This document shows, piece after piece, positions 8,758 to 17,419 of a stretch of DNA of 44,182 nt. The notes under the pieces were generated by a model. The model was not told the origin of the DNA, searched no databases, and was given only the letters and a program-made list of their open reading frames with translations. The stretch's first letter is position 1; every line of letters begins with the position of its first letter. Source of the stretch: Bacillota bacterium (GTDB lineage Bacteria > Bacillota > Clostridia > TANB77 > UBA1234); contig JAEEHF010000076.1 of assembly GCA_016280725.1 (NCBI GenBank), positions 1 to 44,182 of the forward strand, given 5' to 3'. The position numbers were made by a program, and so were the translations under genes.

Positions 8758-8892
8758 ATGAAAAGAACTTACCAACCAAAGAACAGACAAGAAAAGAAAG
8801 AACATGGCTTTAGAAAAAGAATGGCTACAAAAAACGGAAGAAATGTTCTAAAAAGAAGAATGTTAAAAGGTAGAAAAAAGCTATCTGCATAA
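8758..8892 (+). CDS. rpmH: Ribosomal protein bL34
   Basis: A 44-residue, strongly basic protein of the large ribosomal subunit. [24 protein letters not shown] and the closing KGRKKLSA are diagnostic of bL34. The start is ATG 8758 with AGGAGG 7 bases upstream (8745-8750). The frame is open further left, but that ATG precedes the transcription start. It is followed by a small hairpin and then rnpA, the usual order. Confidence 0.97.
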   Translation: MKRTYQPKNRQEKKEHGFRKRMATKNGRNVLKRRMLKGRKKLSA

Positions 8893-8902
8893 TGTTAGAA
8901 AT

Positions 8903-8926
8903 GCCCCGATTTTGGGGCTTTTTTAA
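8903..8926 (+). terminator. Hairpin between rpmH and rnpA (attenuator or terminator)
   Basis: GCCCC (8903-8907) pairs with GGGGC (8914-8918) around a 6-base loop and is followed by TTTTTTT. It probably lowers rnpA expression relative to rpmH, since no other promoter for rnpA is obvious in the short gap. Confidence 0.75.
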
Positions 8927-8954
8927 TTTATTCTGCTAGAAAGGAGGCTTTAAG

Positions 8955-9296
8955 ATGATCAATACTAAATCAATTAAGGACAACAATGAGTTTCAAAAAG
9001 TGTTAAAGCAAGGGAAATGGTATGGAGCAGACTTTATTTGCATGTATGTTCAAAAAAATAACCTTGAAATCAATCAAATTGGGCTTGCTATTGGAAAAAA
9101 GGCTGGAAAAGCATACAGAAGAAACCATATAAAAAGACTAATTAGAGCCTCATATACGGTTTTAGAAAAGGATATGGAAGTAGGATATAATATTGTTTTT
9201 ACTTGGAAAAGTAATGCTGAATACGAAAATTGTACTTTTGATGAAATTAATGGAGACGTATCAAAAATGCTTAAAAAGGCTGGAATACTTAGATGA
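8955..9296 (+). CDS. rnpA: Ribonuclease P protein component
   Basis: The protein subunit that binds the catalytic RNase P RNA and the 5' leader of precursor tRNAs. The RNR signature is visible as [11 protein letters not shown] in the middle of the 113-residue protein, preceded by [11 protein letters not shown]. Length and the rpmH-rnpA-yidD order are typical. GGAGG lies about 8 bases before the ATG. Its stop overlaps the start of yidD (ATGA), so translation of the two is coupled. Confidence 0.95.
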   Translation: MINTKSIKDNNEFQKVLKQGKWYGADFICMYVQKNNLEINQIGLAIGKKAGKAYRRNHIKRLIRASYTVLEKDMEVGYNIVFTWKSNAEYENCTFDEINGDVSKMLKKAGILR

Positions 9297-9520
9297 AAAA
9301 GATATTTATATTCCTAATTAGATTCTATCAAAAAGCTATTTCACCATCACTTGGAAAAAATTGCATTTATACACCAACTTGCTCTGAATATACAATTGAA
9401 GCCATTAAAGAGTATGGGTGCATAAAAGGCGTAATCATGGGAATTAAGCGAATTTTGAGATGTAGACCTGGAAAAATAGGAGGATATGATCCAGTTCCTA
9501 AAAAAGAAAATAATACATAA
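9293..9520 (+). CDS. yidD: Membrane protein insertion efficiency factor YidD
   Basis: A 75-residue amphipathic membrane-associated protein that assists YidC-dependent membrane insertion. The family hallmarks are [11 protein letters not shown], the conserved cysteine segment [28 protein letters not shown] and a short charged tail. It starts inside the last codon of rnpA (ATGA overlap) and lies 70 bases before yidC, its functional partner. Confidence 0.95.
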   Translation: MKKIFIFLIRFYQKAISPSLGKNCIYTPTCSEYTIEAIKEYGCIKGVIMGIKRILRCRPGKIGGYDPVPKKENNT

Positions 9521-9534
9521 GTTACTTGTATAAT

Positions 9535-9572
9535 CTCAACAAATATTGTAATATTTGTTGAGGCTTATTTTA
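9535..9572 (+). terminator. Hairpin between yidD and yidC
   Basis: A perfect 13-bp inverted repeat CTCAACAAATATT (9535-9547) / AATATTTGTTGAG (9550-9562) is followed by GCTTATTTTAT. It is AT-rich with only a weak T-run. It may be a partial terminator or an mRNA-stabilising hairpin ahead of yidC. Confidence 0.55.
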
Positions 9573-9590
9573 TACATAGGAGGTTATATT

Positions 9591-10655
9591 TTGGGAAACA
9601 TATTTGGAGGACTTGCATATTTATTTGGATATTTACTTAAATTTTGGCTAAATATTTGTGGAAACTATGGAATTGCAGTGTTTTTGTTTTCAGTAACGAT
9701 TAAACTTATTTTGTTTCCAATGTCTTTAAAACAGCATAAATCAATGAAACAAAATCAAGAACTACAACCAAAACTCAATGAATTACAGCAAAAATATGGC
9801 AATAACCAAGAACAAATGGCTATAGAATATCAAAAGTTCATGAAGGAAAACAAGTTTAATCCATTTGGTGGTTGTTTACTTGCAATATTGCAGATTGTAG
9901 TGCTATTTGGAGTATTATACGTTGTTACAAATCCAATTAAATATATGGATAAATATAGCGATGAGGAAATTCAAGTTGCCTTTGAAGAAGCTGTAATTAA
10001 GCAAGATTTTAGTGGTGATATTTCTGCATATGAAGCAGATGTATTAAAATATCATTATAGAGATACGTCAGGAGAAGGACCATCAATTTCTGGAGATAGC
10101 TTAGTTTTAGCTAAAACAGAGTATTTAGACGCTTATAAAAAGGGTTCTAGATATTATGAGTTAAAAATACTTAAAGAAAAATATGATTTAAATTTATTTG
10201 GAATAGATTTAGGAACAACAACAGCAGAAAACCCAACAGACTTGAAATTGTGGATTTTCCCAGTGCTTACAACGGTTTTCTATTACATTTCTCTATGGAT
10301 GGTTTCTAGAAAACAAAATACTACAAAGCAGACTATTAAAGATGCTAATGGAGAAGAAATTGCAATGCCTAATATGATGATGATGAATATCTTCATGCCA
10401 ATCATGTCAGGATTTATTTCATATAGCGTTCCACAAAGTATGGGTCTTTACTGGTTTATAAACAGTTTCATTCAAATAATTATTCAGTTTGTGTCTGAAA
10501 AAATAGTTGAAAAAAAGGATAATAAAGATTCAAAAGTTTTAGATCCAATTGATCCTATTAAAGATGATAATGAAACTGATGAAGTTATTAAAGATGAAAA
10601 GGCAGCAAATAGCTCAAAAAGCAAGAAAAATAAAAAATCTAAAAAGAAAAAGTAA
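9591..10655 (+). CDS. yidC: Membrane protein insertase YidC/OxaA
   Basis: Inserts and folds proteins in the cytoplasmic membrane, alone or with SecYEG. I choose TTG at 9591 as start because AGGAGG (9578-9583) lies 7 bases upstream; the frame is open to 9555 but has no site there. That gives 354 residues. The conserved core begins at NYGIAVFLFSVTIKLILFP with the basic cytoplasmic loop KQHKSMKQNQELQPKL, followed by FGGCLLAILQIVVLFGVLY. Later membrane segments are LWIFPVLTTVFYYISLWMV, a stretch containing MMMMNIFMPIMSGFISYS, and LYWFINSFIQIIIQF. A ~90-residue extracytoplasmic insertion follows the second segment. The C-terminus is a long lysine-rich tail as in ribosome-binding YidC variants. There is no lipobox. 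Confidence 0.94.
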   Translation: MGNIFGGLAYLFGYLLKFWLNICGNYGIAVFLFSVTIKLILFPMSLKQHKSMKQNQELQPKLNELQQKYGNNQEQMAIEYQKFMKENKFNPFGGCLLAILQIVVLFGVLYVVTNPIKYMDKYSDEEIQVAFEEAVIKQDFSGDISAYEADVLKYHYRDTSGEGPSISGDSLVLAKTEYLDAYKKGSRYYELKILKEKYDLNLFGIDLGTTTAENPTDLKLWIFPVLTTVFYYISLWMVSRKQNTTKQTIKDANGEEIAMPNMMMMNIFMPIMSGFISYSVPQSMGLYWFINSFIQIIIQFVSEKIVEKKDNKDSKVLDPIDPIKDDNETDEVIKDEKAANSSKSKKNKKSKKKK

Positions 10656-10670
10656 GGAGGAAGATAAAAA

Positions 10671-11366
10671 GTGGCAAAGGTAGTTGAAAGTATCGGCAAA
10701 ACGTATGATGAAGCTTTGAAATCTGGACTTGAGCAAATTGGACTATCTGAAGATGAAGTTAATATAGAAATTATAAAATCACCTTCAACAAAAAAATCAT
10801 TTTTCAGTATTTTAGAAGCGAGAGAAGTTAAATTATTAATCACAGAAAAGAATAGTCCTAAAACGAATGAAAATGCTCATAAAGAAAAAGAAATCGTAGA
10901 ACTTGATGAAGATACTATTAATAGTGCTAAGTCAAAAATAGAGGCATTTTTGAACGAATACATAAAAACAATGGAATTAAGCCTTACATATGACATTAAT
11001 TACGATAAAGGAATAATTAATGTTACATTAGAGGGTGAGAATTCTGGTATTGTTATAGGACATAGAGGTGAAACCCTTGAAGCACTTCAAACATATGTAA
11101 CTGCTGTGGTTAATAAGGATAGTGAAACAAGAATAAGATTAGTATTTGATTCTGAAAACTATAGAGAAAAAAGAGCTAAATCACTTGCAGGACTAGCACA
11201 TAGAGAAGCAGAAAAAGTTATAAGAACTAAGAGAAATTATACATTTGAACCTATGACAGCATTTGAGAGAAAAGCTATTCACACAGCTCTTCAAAATAAC
11301 TCAAAAGTTGAAACACATAGTATAGGAGAAGAGCCTTACAGAAAGGTTGTTATAGCACTTAAATAA
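10671..11366 (+). CDS. khpB: RNA-binding protein KhpB (Jag), Jag-N/KH/R3H
   Basis: A cytoplasmic RNA-binding protein which, with KhpA, affects cell elongation and small-RNA regulation in Gram-positives. The start is GTG 10671 with AAGGAGG 10 bases upstream. Domains in order: Jag_N (residues about 1-50, KTYDEALKSGLEQIGL), a charged linker, a KH domain with the GHRG loop at 130-133, and R3H at about 165-231 (AHREAEKV ... RKAIH). Length 231 is typical. It lies 15 bases after yidC and ends in a strong terminator. Confidence 0.93.
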   Translation: MAKVVESIGKTYDEALKSGLEQIGLSEDEVNIEIIKSPSTKKSFFSILEAREVKLLITEKNSPKTNENAHKEKEIVELDEDTINSAKSKIEAFLNEYIKTMELSLTYDINYDKGIINVTLEGENSGIVIGHRGETLEALQTYVTAVVNKDSETRIRLVFDSENYREKRAKSLAGLAHREAEKVIRTKRNYTFEPMTAFERKAIHTALQNNSKVETHSIGEEPYRKVVIALK

Positions 11367-11370
11367 AAAA

Positions 11371-11396
11371 ACGCCCATTTAGGGCGTCTTTTTTTT
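11371..11396 (+). terminator. Intrinsic terminator after khpB
   Basis: ACGCCC (11371-11376) pairs with GGGCGT (11382-11387) and is followed by eight T (11389-11396). It ends the rpmH-to-khpB transcript. Confidence 0.88.
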
Positions 11397-11431
11397 CAAA
11401 ATTTCAGAGAACTATATTTTACCGTTTTGAT

Positions 11432-11456
11432 TAGTGGCGTACGTTGTACGCCGCTA
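11432..11456 (+). repeat. Stable 11-bp hairpin upstream of mnmE
   Basis: TAGTGGCGTAC (11432-11442) pairs with GTACGCCGCTA (11446-11456) over 11 positions with one G-T, leaving a 3-base loop. No T-run follows, so it is not a normal terminator. Its outer arms match the palindrome at 4347-4359. Function unknown. Confidence 0.5.
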
Positions 11457-11511
11457 CAAATAAACCCGTGTTGCTTGAACTAGAGGCACATAAGGTAAAT
11501 AAAAAAATAAC

Positions 11512-11539
11512 TTGTTAAATGCTCATTTTGTGATATAAT
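11512..11539 (+). promoter_or_regulatory. Probable promoter of mnmE
   Basis: TTGTTA (11512-11517), a 16-base spacer and a perfect TATAAT (11534-11539) lie 28 bases before the mnmE ATG. Confidence 0.65.
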
Positions 11540-11567
11540 TATGTAAATTTGTCTTGGAGATGAAAAT

Positions 11568-12926
11568 ATGGATACAATAGCAGCAATATCAACGCCTTTA
11601 GGCTATGGTGGTATTGGCATAATTAGGATTTCAGGTGAAGATTCACTAAAAATTATAAAGTTAATATTTAAAAGTAATCATCAAGTTAAAGACCATGAGA
11701 TAGTTTTTGGTAAAATCGTTGATAATAGTGAGGTTTTGGACAATGTATTAGTTTCATATTTTAAAGGACCGAACTCATATACTGGTGAAGATACTGTTGA
11801 AATTAATTCTCACGGCGGAATAGTTGTTATGAGAAGAATATTAGAACTTGTCCTTAAAAATGGTGCTAGAATGGCTGAACCAGGCGAATTTACAAAAAAA
11901 GCATTTCTAAATGGAAAACTAGATTTGTCGCAAGCTGAATCAGTTATGGATTTAATAAATAGCAAATCTATTAAGCAAAATAAAGTATCTGTTAAACAAT
12001 TAGAGGGAAAACTTGGAAAGCAAGTAAATGAGATAAAGTCAGAATTATATGATGTTTTAGTTGATTTAGAGGCCAATATTGATTATCCAGAATATGATAT
12101 TGAAGAAGTTAGTAAGAATAAAGTTGAAAACATAGTAAATAATTTACTTATAAAATTATCTAAATTATCTGATTCTTTTTATGATGGTAATATAATCAAA
12201 AACGGTATAAATGTTGCTATTGTTGGAAAACCTAATGTAGGAAAATCATCACTTTTAAATAAGCTTTTAGACAAAGAAAGAGCCATAGTTTCAGATATAC
12301 CAGGCACTACAAGGGATACAATCGAAGAAACAATTATTATAGATGGAATTGTATTTGTTTTTGGTGATACAGCTGGAATAAGAAACACAAAGGATACCAT
12401 AGAAAAAATTGGAGTAGATAAAAGCATTGAGCTATTAAATAATGCAGATGTAGTTATTTCAATGTTTGATTTATCTAAAGAATTAGACGCAGAAGACTTA
12501 AAAATACTAGATTTCATTAAAGATAAAAAGAAAATAATAATTGCAAACAAATCTGACTTAGAAGGATTTAATCTTGATAGATTGAAGGAAAAATATGATA
12601 TAAAAGCAGAAGATATTATAGAAATGTCTACAAAAGAAGAAAAAGGAATAGATGACCTAAAGCAAAAACTTGTTCAAATGTTTAATATTAACGCAATTGA
12701 GCAAAATGATGAAAATATATTAACTAATGAGAGGCACAAAGAGGCTGTAGATAGCACAATTGCGTCTTTAAAGAATATTCAAGATAGCTTAAAAGCAAAT
12801 TTACCACTAGATATGATATCAATAGATTTACAAAATGCGATAAAGTATCTAGGTGAAATTACTGGAGAGAGTGTTTCTGAAGAAATAATCAATGGAATAT
12901 TTAAAAAATTCTGTTTAGGAAAATAA
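11568..12926 (+). CDS. mnmE: tRNA modification GTPase MnmE (TrmE)
   Basis: A potassium-activated GTPase that, with MnmG, adds the cmnm5 group to the wobble uridine of certain tRNAs, using a methylene-tetrahydrofolate carbon. The N-terminal folate-binding domain opens MDTIAAISTPLGYGGIGIIR. The G domain has P-loop GKPNVGKS (220-227), GTTRDT, DTAG (267-270) and NKSD (327-330). The protein ends with the catalytic CLGK motif (449-452). Length 452 is normal. GGAG lies 8 bases before the ATG. It starts the second plus-strand unit and is followed 36 bases later by its partner mnmG, with a parS site between them. Confidence 0.96.
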   Translation: MDTIAAISTPLGYGGIGIIRISGEDSLKIIKLIFKSNHQVKDHEIVFGKIVDNSEVLDNVLVSYFKGPNSYTGEDTVEINSHGGIVVMRRILELVLKNGARMAEPGEFTKKAFLNGKLDLSQAESVMDLINSKSIKQNKVSVKQLEGKLGKQVNEIKSELYDVLVDLEANIDYPEYDIEEVSKNKVENIVNNLLIKLSKLSDSFYDGNIIKNGINVAIVGKPNVGKSSLLNKLLDKERAIVSDIPGTTRDTIEETIIIDGIVFVFGDTAGIRNTKDTIEKIGVDKSIELLNNADVVISMFDLSKELDAEDLKILDFIKDKKKIIIANKSDLEGFNLDRLKEKYDIKAEDIIEMSTKEEKGIDDLKQKLVQMFNINAIEQNDENILTNERHKEAVDSTIASLKNIQDSLKANLPLDMISIDLQNAIKYLGEITGESVSEEIINGIFKKFCLGK

Positions 12927-12928
12927 AA

Positions 12929-12944
12929 TGTTTCACGTGAAACA
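12929..12944. promoter_or_regulatory. parS site 1 (ParB centromere)
   Basis: TGTTTCACGTGAAACA is the exact 16-bp palindromic parS consensus that nucleates ParB spreading. It lies between mnmE and mnmG, about 4.5 kb from the candidate origin and 3.6 kb from parB. Confidence 0.95.
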
Positions 12945-12962
12945 TTTTGGAAAGGAGTCAAA

Positions 12963-14867
12963 ATGGAATATATTGCAGGCGACTATGATGTAGTGGTAAT
13001 TGGAGCTGGACATGCTGGATGTGAAGCAGCTTTGGCAACATCTAGACTTGGCTTTAAAACAATTCTATTTACAATTAATATGGATACTATAGCTAATATG
13101 CCTTGTAATCCACATATTGGTGGTACCTCAAAAGGACATCTTGTAAAAGAAATAGATGCTCTTGGTGGCGAAATGGGAAAGAATATAGATAAATGTTTTA
13201 TCCAACTTAAGATGCTTAATAAATCAAAAGGTCCAGCAGTATATTCATTGAGAGCTCAAGCTGACAGAAGAAAATATCAAGAAAAAATGAAGCATACTCT
13301 TGAATTACAAGACAATCTTGATGTAAAACAAGCAGAAATTGTAAAGATAAATATAGATTCTAATAAAGTACAATCTGTAGTTACAAGAATTGGTGCGATT
13401 TATAACACAAAATGTATAATAGTAGCTACTGGAACATACCTTAAGGGTAAGATTTTTATTGGAGAAAATAGCTATGAAAGTGGTCCAGATGGCGTATTTC
13501 CAGCATTATTCTTAACAAGTTCACTTAATTCAAATGGAATTAATACTAGAAGATTTAAAACTGGAACACCAGCAAGAATTAATAGAAAGACAATTGATTT
13601 TTCTAAAATGGAAATACAACCTGGAGATAATGATATAGAATACTTTTCATTTGAAAACAGCGATAAAAGAGCAAAGCAGGATAATCAAATTCCATGTTAT
13701 TTAACTTACACTAATAAATTAACACACGAGATAATAATGAAAAACATTAATCGCTCTCCACTTTATGGTGGTGAAATTGTTGGTGTAGGTCCAAGATATT
13801 GTCCATCAATTGAGGATAAGGTTGTTAGATTTAAAGATAAGGAAAGACACCAAATCTTTGTTGAACCTCTTGGTGAAAGTACAGAAGAAATGTACATACA
13901 AGGAATGTCAAGTTCATTACCAGAAGACGTTCAAATAGCACTATATAGAACGGTTCCAGGTCTTGAAAACTGTGAATTTACAAGGACTGCTTATGCTATA
14001 GAATACGATTGTATTGATTCAACTAATTTAAAACTTAGTTTAGAATATAAAGGAATTGATGGATTATTCTTTGCAGGACAAGTTAATGGCTCATCTGGTT
14101 ATGAAGAAGCTGCCGCACAAGGGCTTATGGCCGGAATTAATGCTGCTAGAAAGCTAAGTAATAAAGAGCCAATAATTCTTGATAGATCACAAGCATATAT
14201 AGGTGTTTTAATAGATGATCTTGTTACCAAAGGAACTAATGAACCTTATAGAATGATGACTTCAAGAGCAGAATATAGATTAGTATTAAGGCAAGATAAT
14301 GCTGATGAGAGGCTTACTCCAATCGGACACGAAATAGGACTTATATCTGATGAAAGATTTAATAAGTTTTTAGATAAATATGACAAAATAAATAGAGAAA
14401 TTCAAAGAATTAAAAATACTAATATAAGGCCTACAGACGAAGTAAATGAATTACTTAAAAAGTACAATTCATCTGAAATTGATAATGGTGTAAAACTTTC
14501 AGACTTAATTAAAAGAAGCGAACTTAACTACGAAGAGCTTAAGCCAATAGATACTGAAAGACCAGAGCTATCTAAAGATGAAATCGAAGAAGTAAATATT
14601 AAAATTAAGTACGAAGGATATATTAAACTTCAGGAAGAACAAATCGAGAAATTTAAGAGTTTGGAAAATAAAAAATTACCAACTGATATTGATTATGAAA
14701 AACTTGAAGGGCTTAGAATAGAAGCAAGACAAAAATTAAACAAATATAAACCTAATTCAGTTGGTCAAGCATCCAGAATTTCTGGAATTTCTCCTGCCGA
14801 CATATCAGTACTATTAATTTACTTACATGAAAAAGAAAAAAATGTTTCACGTGAAACACAAAACTAA
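12963..14867 (+). CDS. mnmG: tRNA uridine-5-carboxymethylaminomethyl modification enzyme MnmG (GidA)
   Basis: FAD-dependent partner of MnmE in forming cmnm5U at tRNA wobble positions. The dinucleotide-binding motif GAGHAG spans 14-19. Other family landmarks are [21 protein letters not shown], the FKTGTPARI stretch, and [21 protein letters not shown] near residues 365-385. The C-terminal MnmE-binding domain closes with [20 protein letters not shown]. Length 634 is typical. AAAGGAG lies 6 bases before the ATG. A parS site is embedded in its last codons, which therefore encode NVSRET; this ending is also seen in other Firmicutes MnmG for the same reason. Confidence 0.96.
   Translation: MEYIAGDYDVVVIGAGHAGCEAALATSRLGFKTILFTINMDTIANMPCNPHIGGTSKGHLVKEIDALGGEMGKNIDKCFIQLKMLNKSKGPAVYSLRAQADRRKYQEKMKHTLELQDNLDVKQAEIVKINIDSNKVQSVVTRIGAIYNTKCIIVATGTYLKGKIFIGENSYESGPDGVFPALFLTSSLNSNGINTRRFKTGTPARINRKTIDFSKMEIQPGDNDIEYFSFENSDKRAKQDNQIPCYLTYTNKLTHEIIMKNINRSPLYGGEIVGVGPRYCPSIEDKVVRFKDKERHQIFVEPLGESTEEMYIQGMSSSLPEDVQIALYRTVPGLENCEFTRTAYAIEYDCIDSTNLKLSLEYKGIDGLFFAGQVNGSSGYEEAAAQGLMAGINAARKLSNKEPIILDRSQAYIGVLIDDLVTKGTNEPYRMMTSRAEYRLVLRQDNADERLTPIGHEIGLISDERFNKFLDKYDKINREIQRIKNTNIRPTDEVNELLKKYNSSEIDNGVKLSDLIKRSELNYEELKPIDTERPELSKDEIEEVNIKIKYEGYIKLQEEQIEKFKSLENKKLPTDIDYEKLEGLRIEARQKLNKYKPNSVGQASRISGISPADISVLLIYLHEKEKNVSRETQN
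14843..14858. promoter_or_regulatory. parS site 2 inside the 3' end of mnmG
   Basis: A second exact TGTTTCACGTGAAACA lies in the last codons of mnmG. Together with site 1 it brackets mnmG, 1.9 kb apart. Confidence 0.95.
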
Positions 14868-14884
14868 AATCATTGAGGTGTAGA

Positions 14885-15595
14885 ATGGAATACTTAAAAG
14901 CAAAAGATGAATTCAAAAAGATTAATATTGATTTAAGTGAAGAACAATATAATAAATTTAGAATATATCAAGATACACTTTTAGAATGGAATAAAAAAAT
15001 GAATTTAACTTCTATTACACAAGATGAAGAGGTTTGGATTAAACATTTTATTGATTCTTGTACGATTGCTAAATTTATTAATATTGGAGAAAGTATTATT
15101 GATGTTGGAACAGGTGCAGGATTTCCAAGTATACCTGTTAAGATAACAAATGATTCTACTAAAGTAACATTACTTGATAGTTTAAATAAGAGAATTAACT
15201 TTTTAAAAGAATTGTGTGAAAAACTTGCATTAAATGGTTTGAATTTTGTTCATGGAAGAGCCGAAGATTTTGCAATTAAAAATGAGCATCGTGAAAAATA
15301 TGATGTTGCATGTGCAAGAGCAGTAGCAAATTTATCAACATTAGTTGAATATTGTTTGCCTTTTGTTAAGGTTGGTGGTCGTTTTATATGTATGAAATCT
15401 GGAAAAGTTGATAAAGAACTAGAAGATGCAAAAAAAGCAATTGAAATCCTTGGGGGTAAAATTAACAGTATTGAAAAATTCACACTTCCAGATGGAGAAT
15501 CTGAAAGAAGTATAATACTGGTTGAAAAGATTAAAAAAACGCCTAATGCTTATCCAAGAAAAGCAGGAATTCCATCAAAAAATCCGATTATGTAA
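14885..15595 (+). CDS. rsmG: 16S rRNA (guanine-527 N7)-methyltransferase RsmG (GidB)
   Basis: Methylates G527 of 16S rRNA with S-adenosylmethionine; loss gives low-level streptomycin resistance in several bacteria. The Rossmann-fold motif VGTGAGFP is at 74-81, followed by LLDSLNKRINFL, HGRAEDFA and RAVANLSTLVEYCLPF. The C-terminus AYPRKAGIPSKNPI is the typical RsmG ending. ATG 14885 is preferred over the TTG four codons earlier because GAGGTG lies just upstream of it. The gene is 236 residues long and follows mnmG by 17 bases, in the same transcript, ending in a strong hairpin. Confidence 0.95.
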   Translation: MEYLKAKDEFKKINIDLSEEQYNKFRIYQDTLLEWNKKMNLTSITQDEEVWIKHFIDSCTIAKFINIGESIIDVGTGAGFPSIPVKITNDSTKVTLLDSLNKRINFLKELCEKLALNGLNFVHGRAEDFAIKNEHREKYDVACARAVANLSTLVEYCLPFVKVGGRFICMKSGKVDKELEDAKKAIEILGGKINSIEKFTLPDGESERSIILVEKIKKTPNAYPRKAGIPSKNPIM

Positions 15596-15601
15596 ATGGT
15601 T

Positions 15602-15658
15602 AAAATCATTTTCTTTTTATATTGCTACTAGTAATGAAAAGAAAATGATTTTTTATTT
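15602..15658 (+). terminator. Terminator after rsmG
   Basis: A perfect 16-bp stem AAAATCATTTTCTTTT (15602-15617) / AAAAGAAAATGATTTT (15637-15652) with a 19-base loop is followed by TTATTTTT. Confidence 0.8.
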
Positions 15659-15677
15659 TTCACTCATCTTGTTCGTA

Positions 15678-15706
15678 TTTACATTTTATTTAATAAACTA
15701 TATAAT
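15678..15706 (+). promoter_or_regulatory. Promoter of parAB
   Basis: TTTACA (15678-15683), a 17-base spacer and a perfect TATAAT (15701-15706) lie 45 bases before the parA start and just after the rsmG terminator. Confidence 0.75.
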
Positions 15707-15750
15707 TTATATTCGAAGAAACATTGATTTACAAAAAAGGAATGATGAGA

Positions 15751-16515
15751 ATGGGAAAAGTCATTGCTATTGCTAATCAAAAAGGTGGTGTTGGAAAAAC
15801 AACAACTGCCGTTAATTTAAGTGCATGTATTGCAATGCAAAAGAAAAATGTTTTACTTGTAGATGCCGATCCACAGGGAAATGCAACATCTGGTGTTGGA
15901 GCAAGTAAAGATGTTGAACAATCAACATATGATGTTTTATTAAATGATGTAGATATTAATGATACTATTCAAAAAAGTTCGGTACCAAACCTTTTTGTTT
16001 GCGCGTCAAATATTAATTTGGCAGGTGCCGAATTACAACTTGTTTCAGTAAAAAACAGAGAATTTAAACTTAAAGAAGCGATTGATAAAGTTAAAAATGA
16101 GTTTGATTATATTATCATTGATTGTCCACCTTCACTTGGACTAGTTACGTTAAATGCACTTACATCAGCGGATTCAGTACTAGTTCCTATACAGTGTGAG
16201 TATTATGCACTAGAAGGTCTTGGTCAATTAATGAGTACAATTGATTTAGTTCAAAAACACTTTAATCAAAATCTTGAAATAGAAGGTGTTGCACTTACAA
16301 TGTTTGATGCAAGAACCAATCTTTCAATTCAAGTAATTGATGAGGTAAAAAAATATTTTAAAAATAAAGTATATAGAACAGTAGTACCTAGAAATGTAAA
16401 ACTTAGTGAGGCACCTAGTTATGGGCTTCCAATAATAATGTACGACAAAATATCTAAGGGTGCTATTGCATACAACAATTTAGCAAAAGAAGTAATTAAG
16501 AACAACAAAAAATAA
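15751..16515 (+). CDS. parA: Chromosome partitioning ATPase ParA (Soj)
   Basis: A deviant-Walker ATPase that binds DNA non-specifically and drives separation of ParB-parS complexes; in Bacillus it also regulates DnaA. Deviant Walker A KGGVGKTT is at residues 11-18, followed by [14 protein letters not shown] and [17 protein letters not shown] take ATG 15751 as start because AAAAAAGG is about 10 bases upstream and the product begins [13 protein letters not shown] like other Soj proteins; ATGs at 15742 and 15745 are alternatives. The 254 residues are typical of chromosomal ParA without an N-terminal DNA-binding domain. parB follows 21 bases later. Confidence 0.95.
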   Translation: MGKVIAIANQKGGVGKTTTAVNLSACIAMQKKNVLLVDADPQGNATSGVGASKDVEQSTYDVLLNDVDINDTIQKSSVPNLFVCASNINLAGAELQLVSVKNREFKLKEAIDKVKNEFDYIIIDCPPSLGLVTLNALTSADSVLVPIQCEYYALEGLGQLMSTIDLVQKHFNQNLEIEGVALTMFDARTNLSIQVIDEVKKYFKNKVYRTVVPRNVKLSEAPSYGLPIIMYDKISKGAIAYNNLAKEVIKNNKK

Positions 16516-16536
16516 ATTTAATTTGGAGGAATAAAG

Positions 16537-17418
16537 ATGGCAAGTATTAAAAGTGGCCTTGGAAAAGGATTAGAAGCTCTATTTCCATCTAACGTTAATG
16601 TTGATATTTTATCAAATGATTCAAAGGATGCAGTGATTGAATTAAAAATTAATGATGTAGAACCGAATATCAATCAGCCTAGAAAATCATTTGATGATGA
16701 AAAACTTGAAGAACTTGCAAGTTCAATTAAAGAACATGGAATAATTCAACCTATAATAGTTACTAAAAAAGACGACTATTATCAAATAATTGCAGGTGAA
16801 AGAAGATGGAGAGCGTCAAAGAAAGCTGGATTAAAAACTATTCCTGCTATTGTTCGTTCTTATGATGATAAAAAGACAAGAGAAGTTTCTTTAATTGAAA
16901 ACATTCAAAGACAAAACTTAAATCCTCTTGAAACTGCTAAAGCTATTAGAGAATTAATGGACGAACACAATATGACTCAAGAAGATATTTCAAAGACTCT
17001 TGGCAAAAGTAGAAGCAGCATTGCAAATACATTAAGGATTTTAAATCTTGATGAAAGAGTTCAAGAGATGATTGAAATGGGCAAGATTTCAGAAGGACAT
17101 GCTAGAACAATTGCGTCAATTGAAAACCCTGCTAAGCAATACAAGTTTGCACTTGATATAATCAATTTGGACATGAGCGTTAGAGATGCTGAAACACATG
17201 CAAAAGAAATTAAAACTAAAGGTGTTTCAAAATCTAAAAAGGCAGTAAAAGGGAAATTTGAAGTTATTACAAAAGACATTGAAAATAAATTGAAAGAGGC
17301 ACTTGGTACAAAAGTTACTCTAAATGCCCAAACAAAGAGTAAAGGCAAAATTGTTATAGAATATTATTCACAAGATGAATTAGACGGGATTCTAGAAAAA
17401 TTAGGAGTAGAACTATAA
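16537..17418 (+). CDS. parB: Chromosome partitioning protein ParB (Spo0J)
   Basis: A CTPase that clamps onto DNA at parS sites and spreads, recruiting condensin. The N-terminus MASIKSGLGKGLEALFP and the CTP-binding GERRW (87-91) and ENIQRQNLNP (121-130) motifs are clear. The parS-reading helix-turn-helix lies at about 147-168 (TQEDISKTLGKSRSSIANTL), and a C-terminal dimerisation domain follows. Length 293 is normal. TTGGAGG lies 7 bases before the ATG. Two perfect parS sites in the window are its expected targets. The next gene starts one base after its stop. Confidence 0.96.
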   Translation: MASIKSGLGKGLEALFPSNVNVDILSNDSKDAVIELKINDVEPNINQPRKSFDDEKLEELASSIKEHGIIQPIIVTKKDDYYQIIAGERRWRASKKAGLKTIPAIVRSYDDKKTREVSLIENIQRQNLNPLETAKAIRELMDEHNMTQEDISKTLGKSRSSIANTLRILNLDERVQEMIEMGKISEGHARTIASIENPAKQYKFALDIINLDMSVRDAETHAKEIKTKGVSKSKKAVKGKFEVITKDIENKLKEALGTKVTLNAQTKSKGKIVIEYYSQDELDGILEKLGVEL

Positions 17419-17419
17419 T

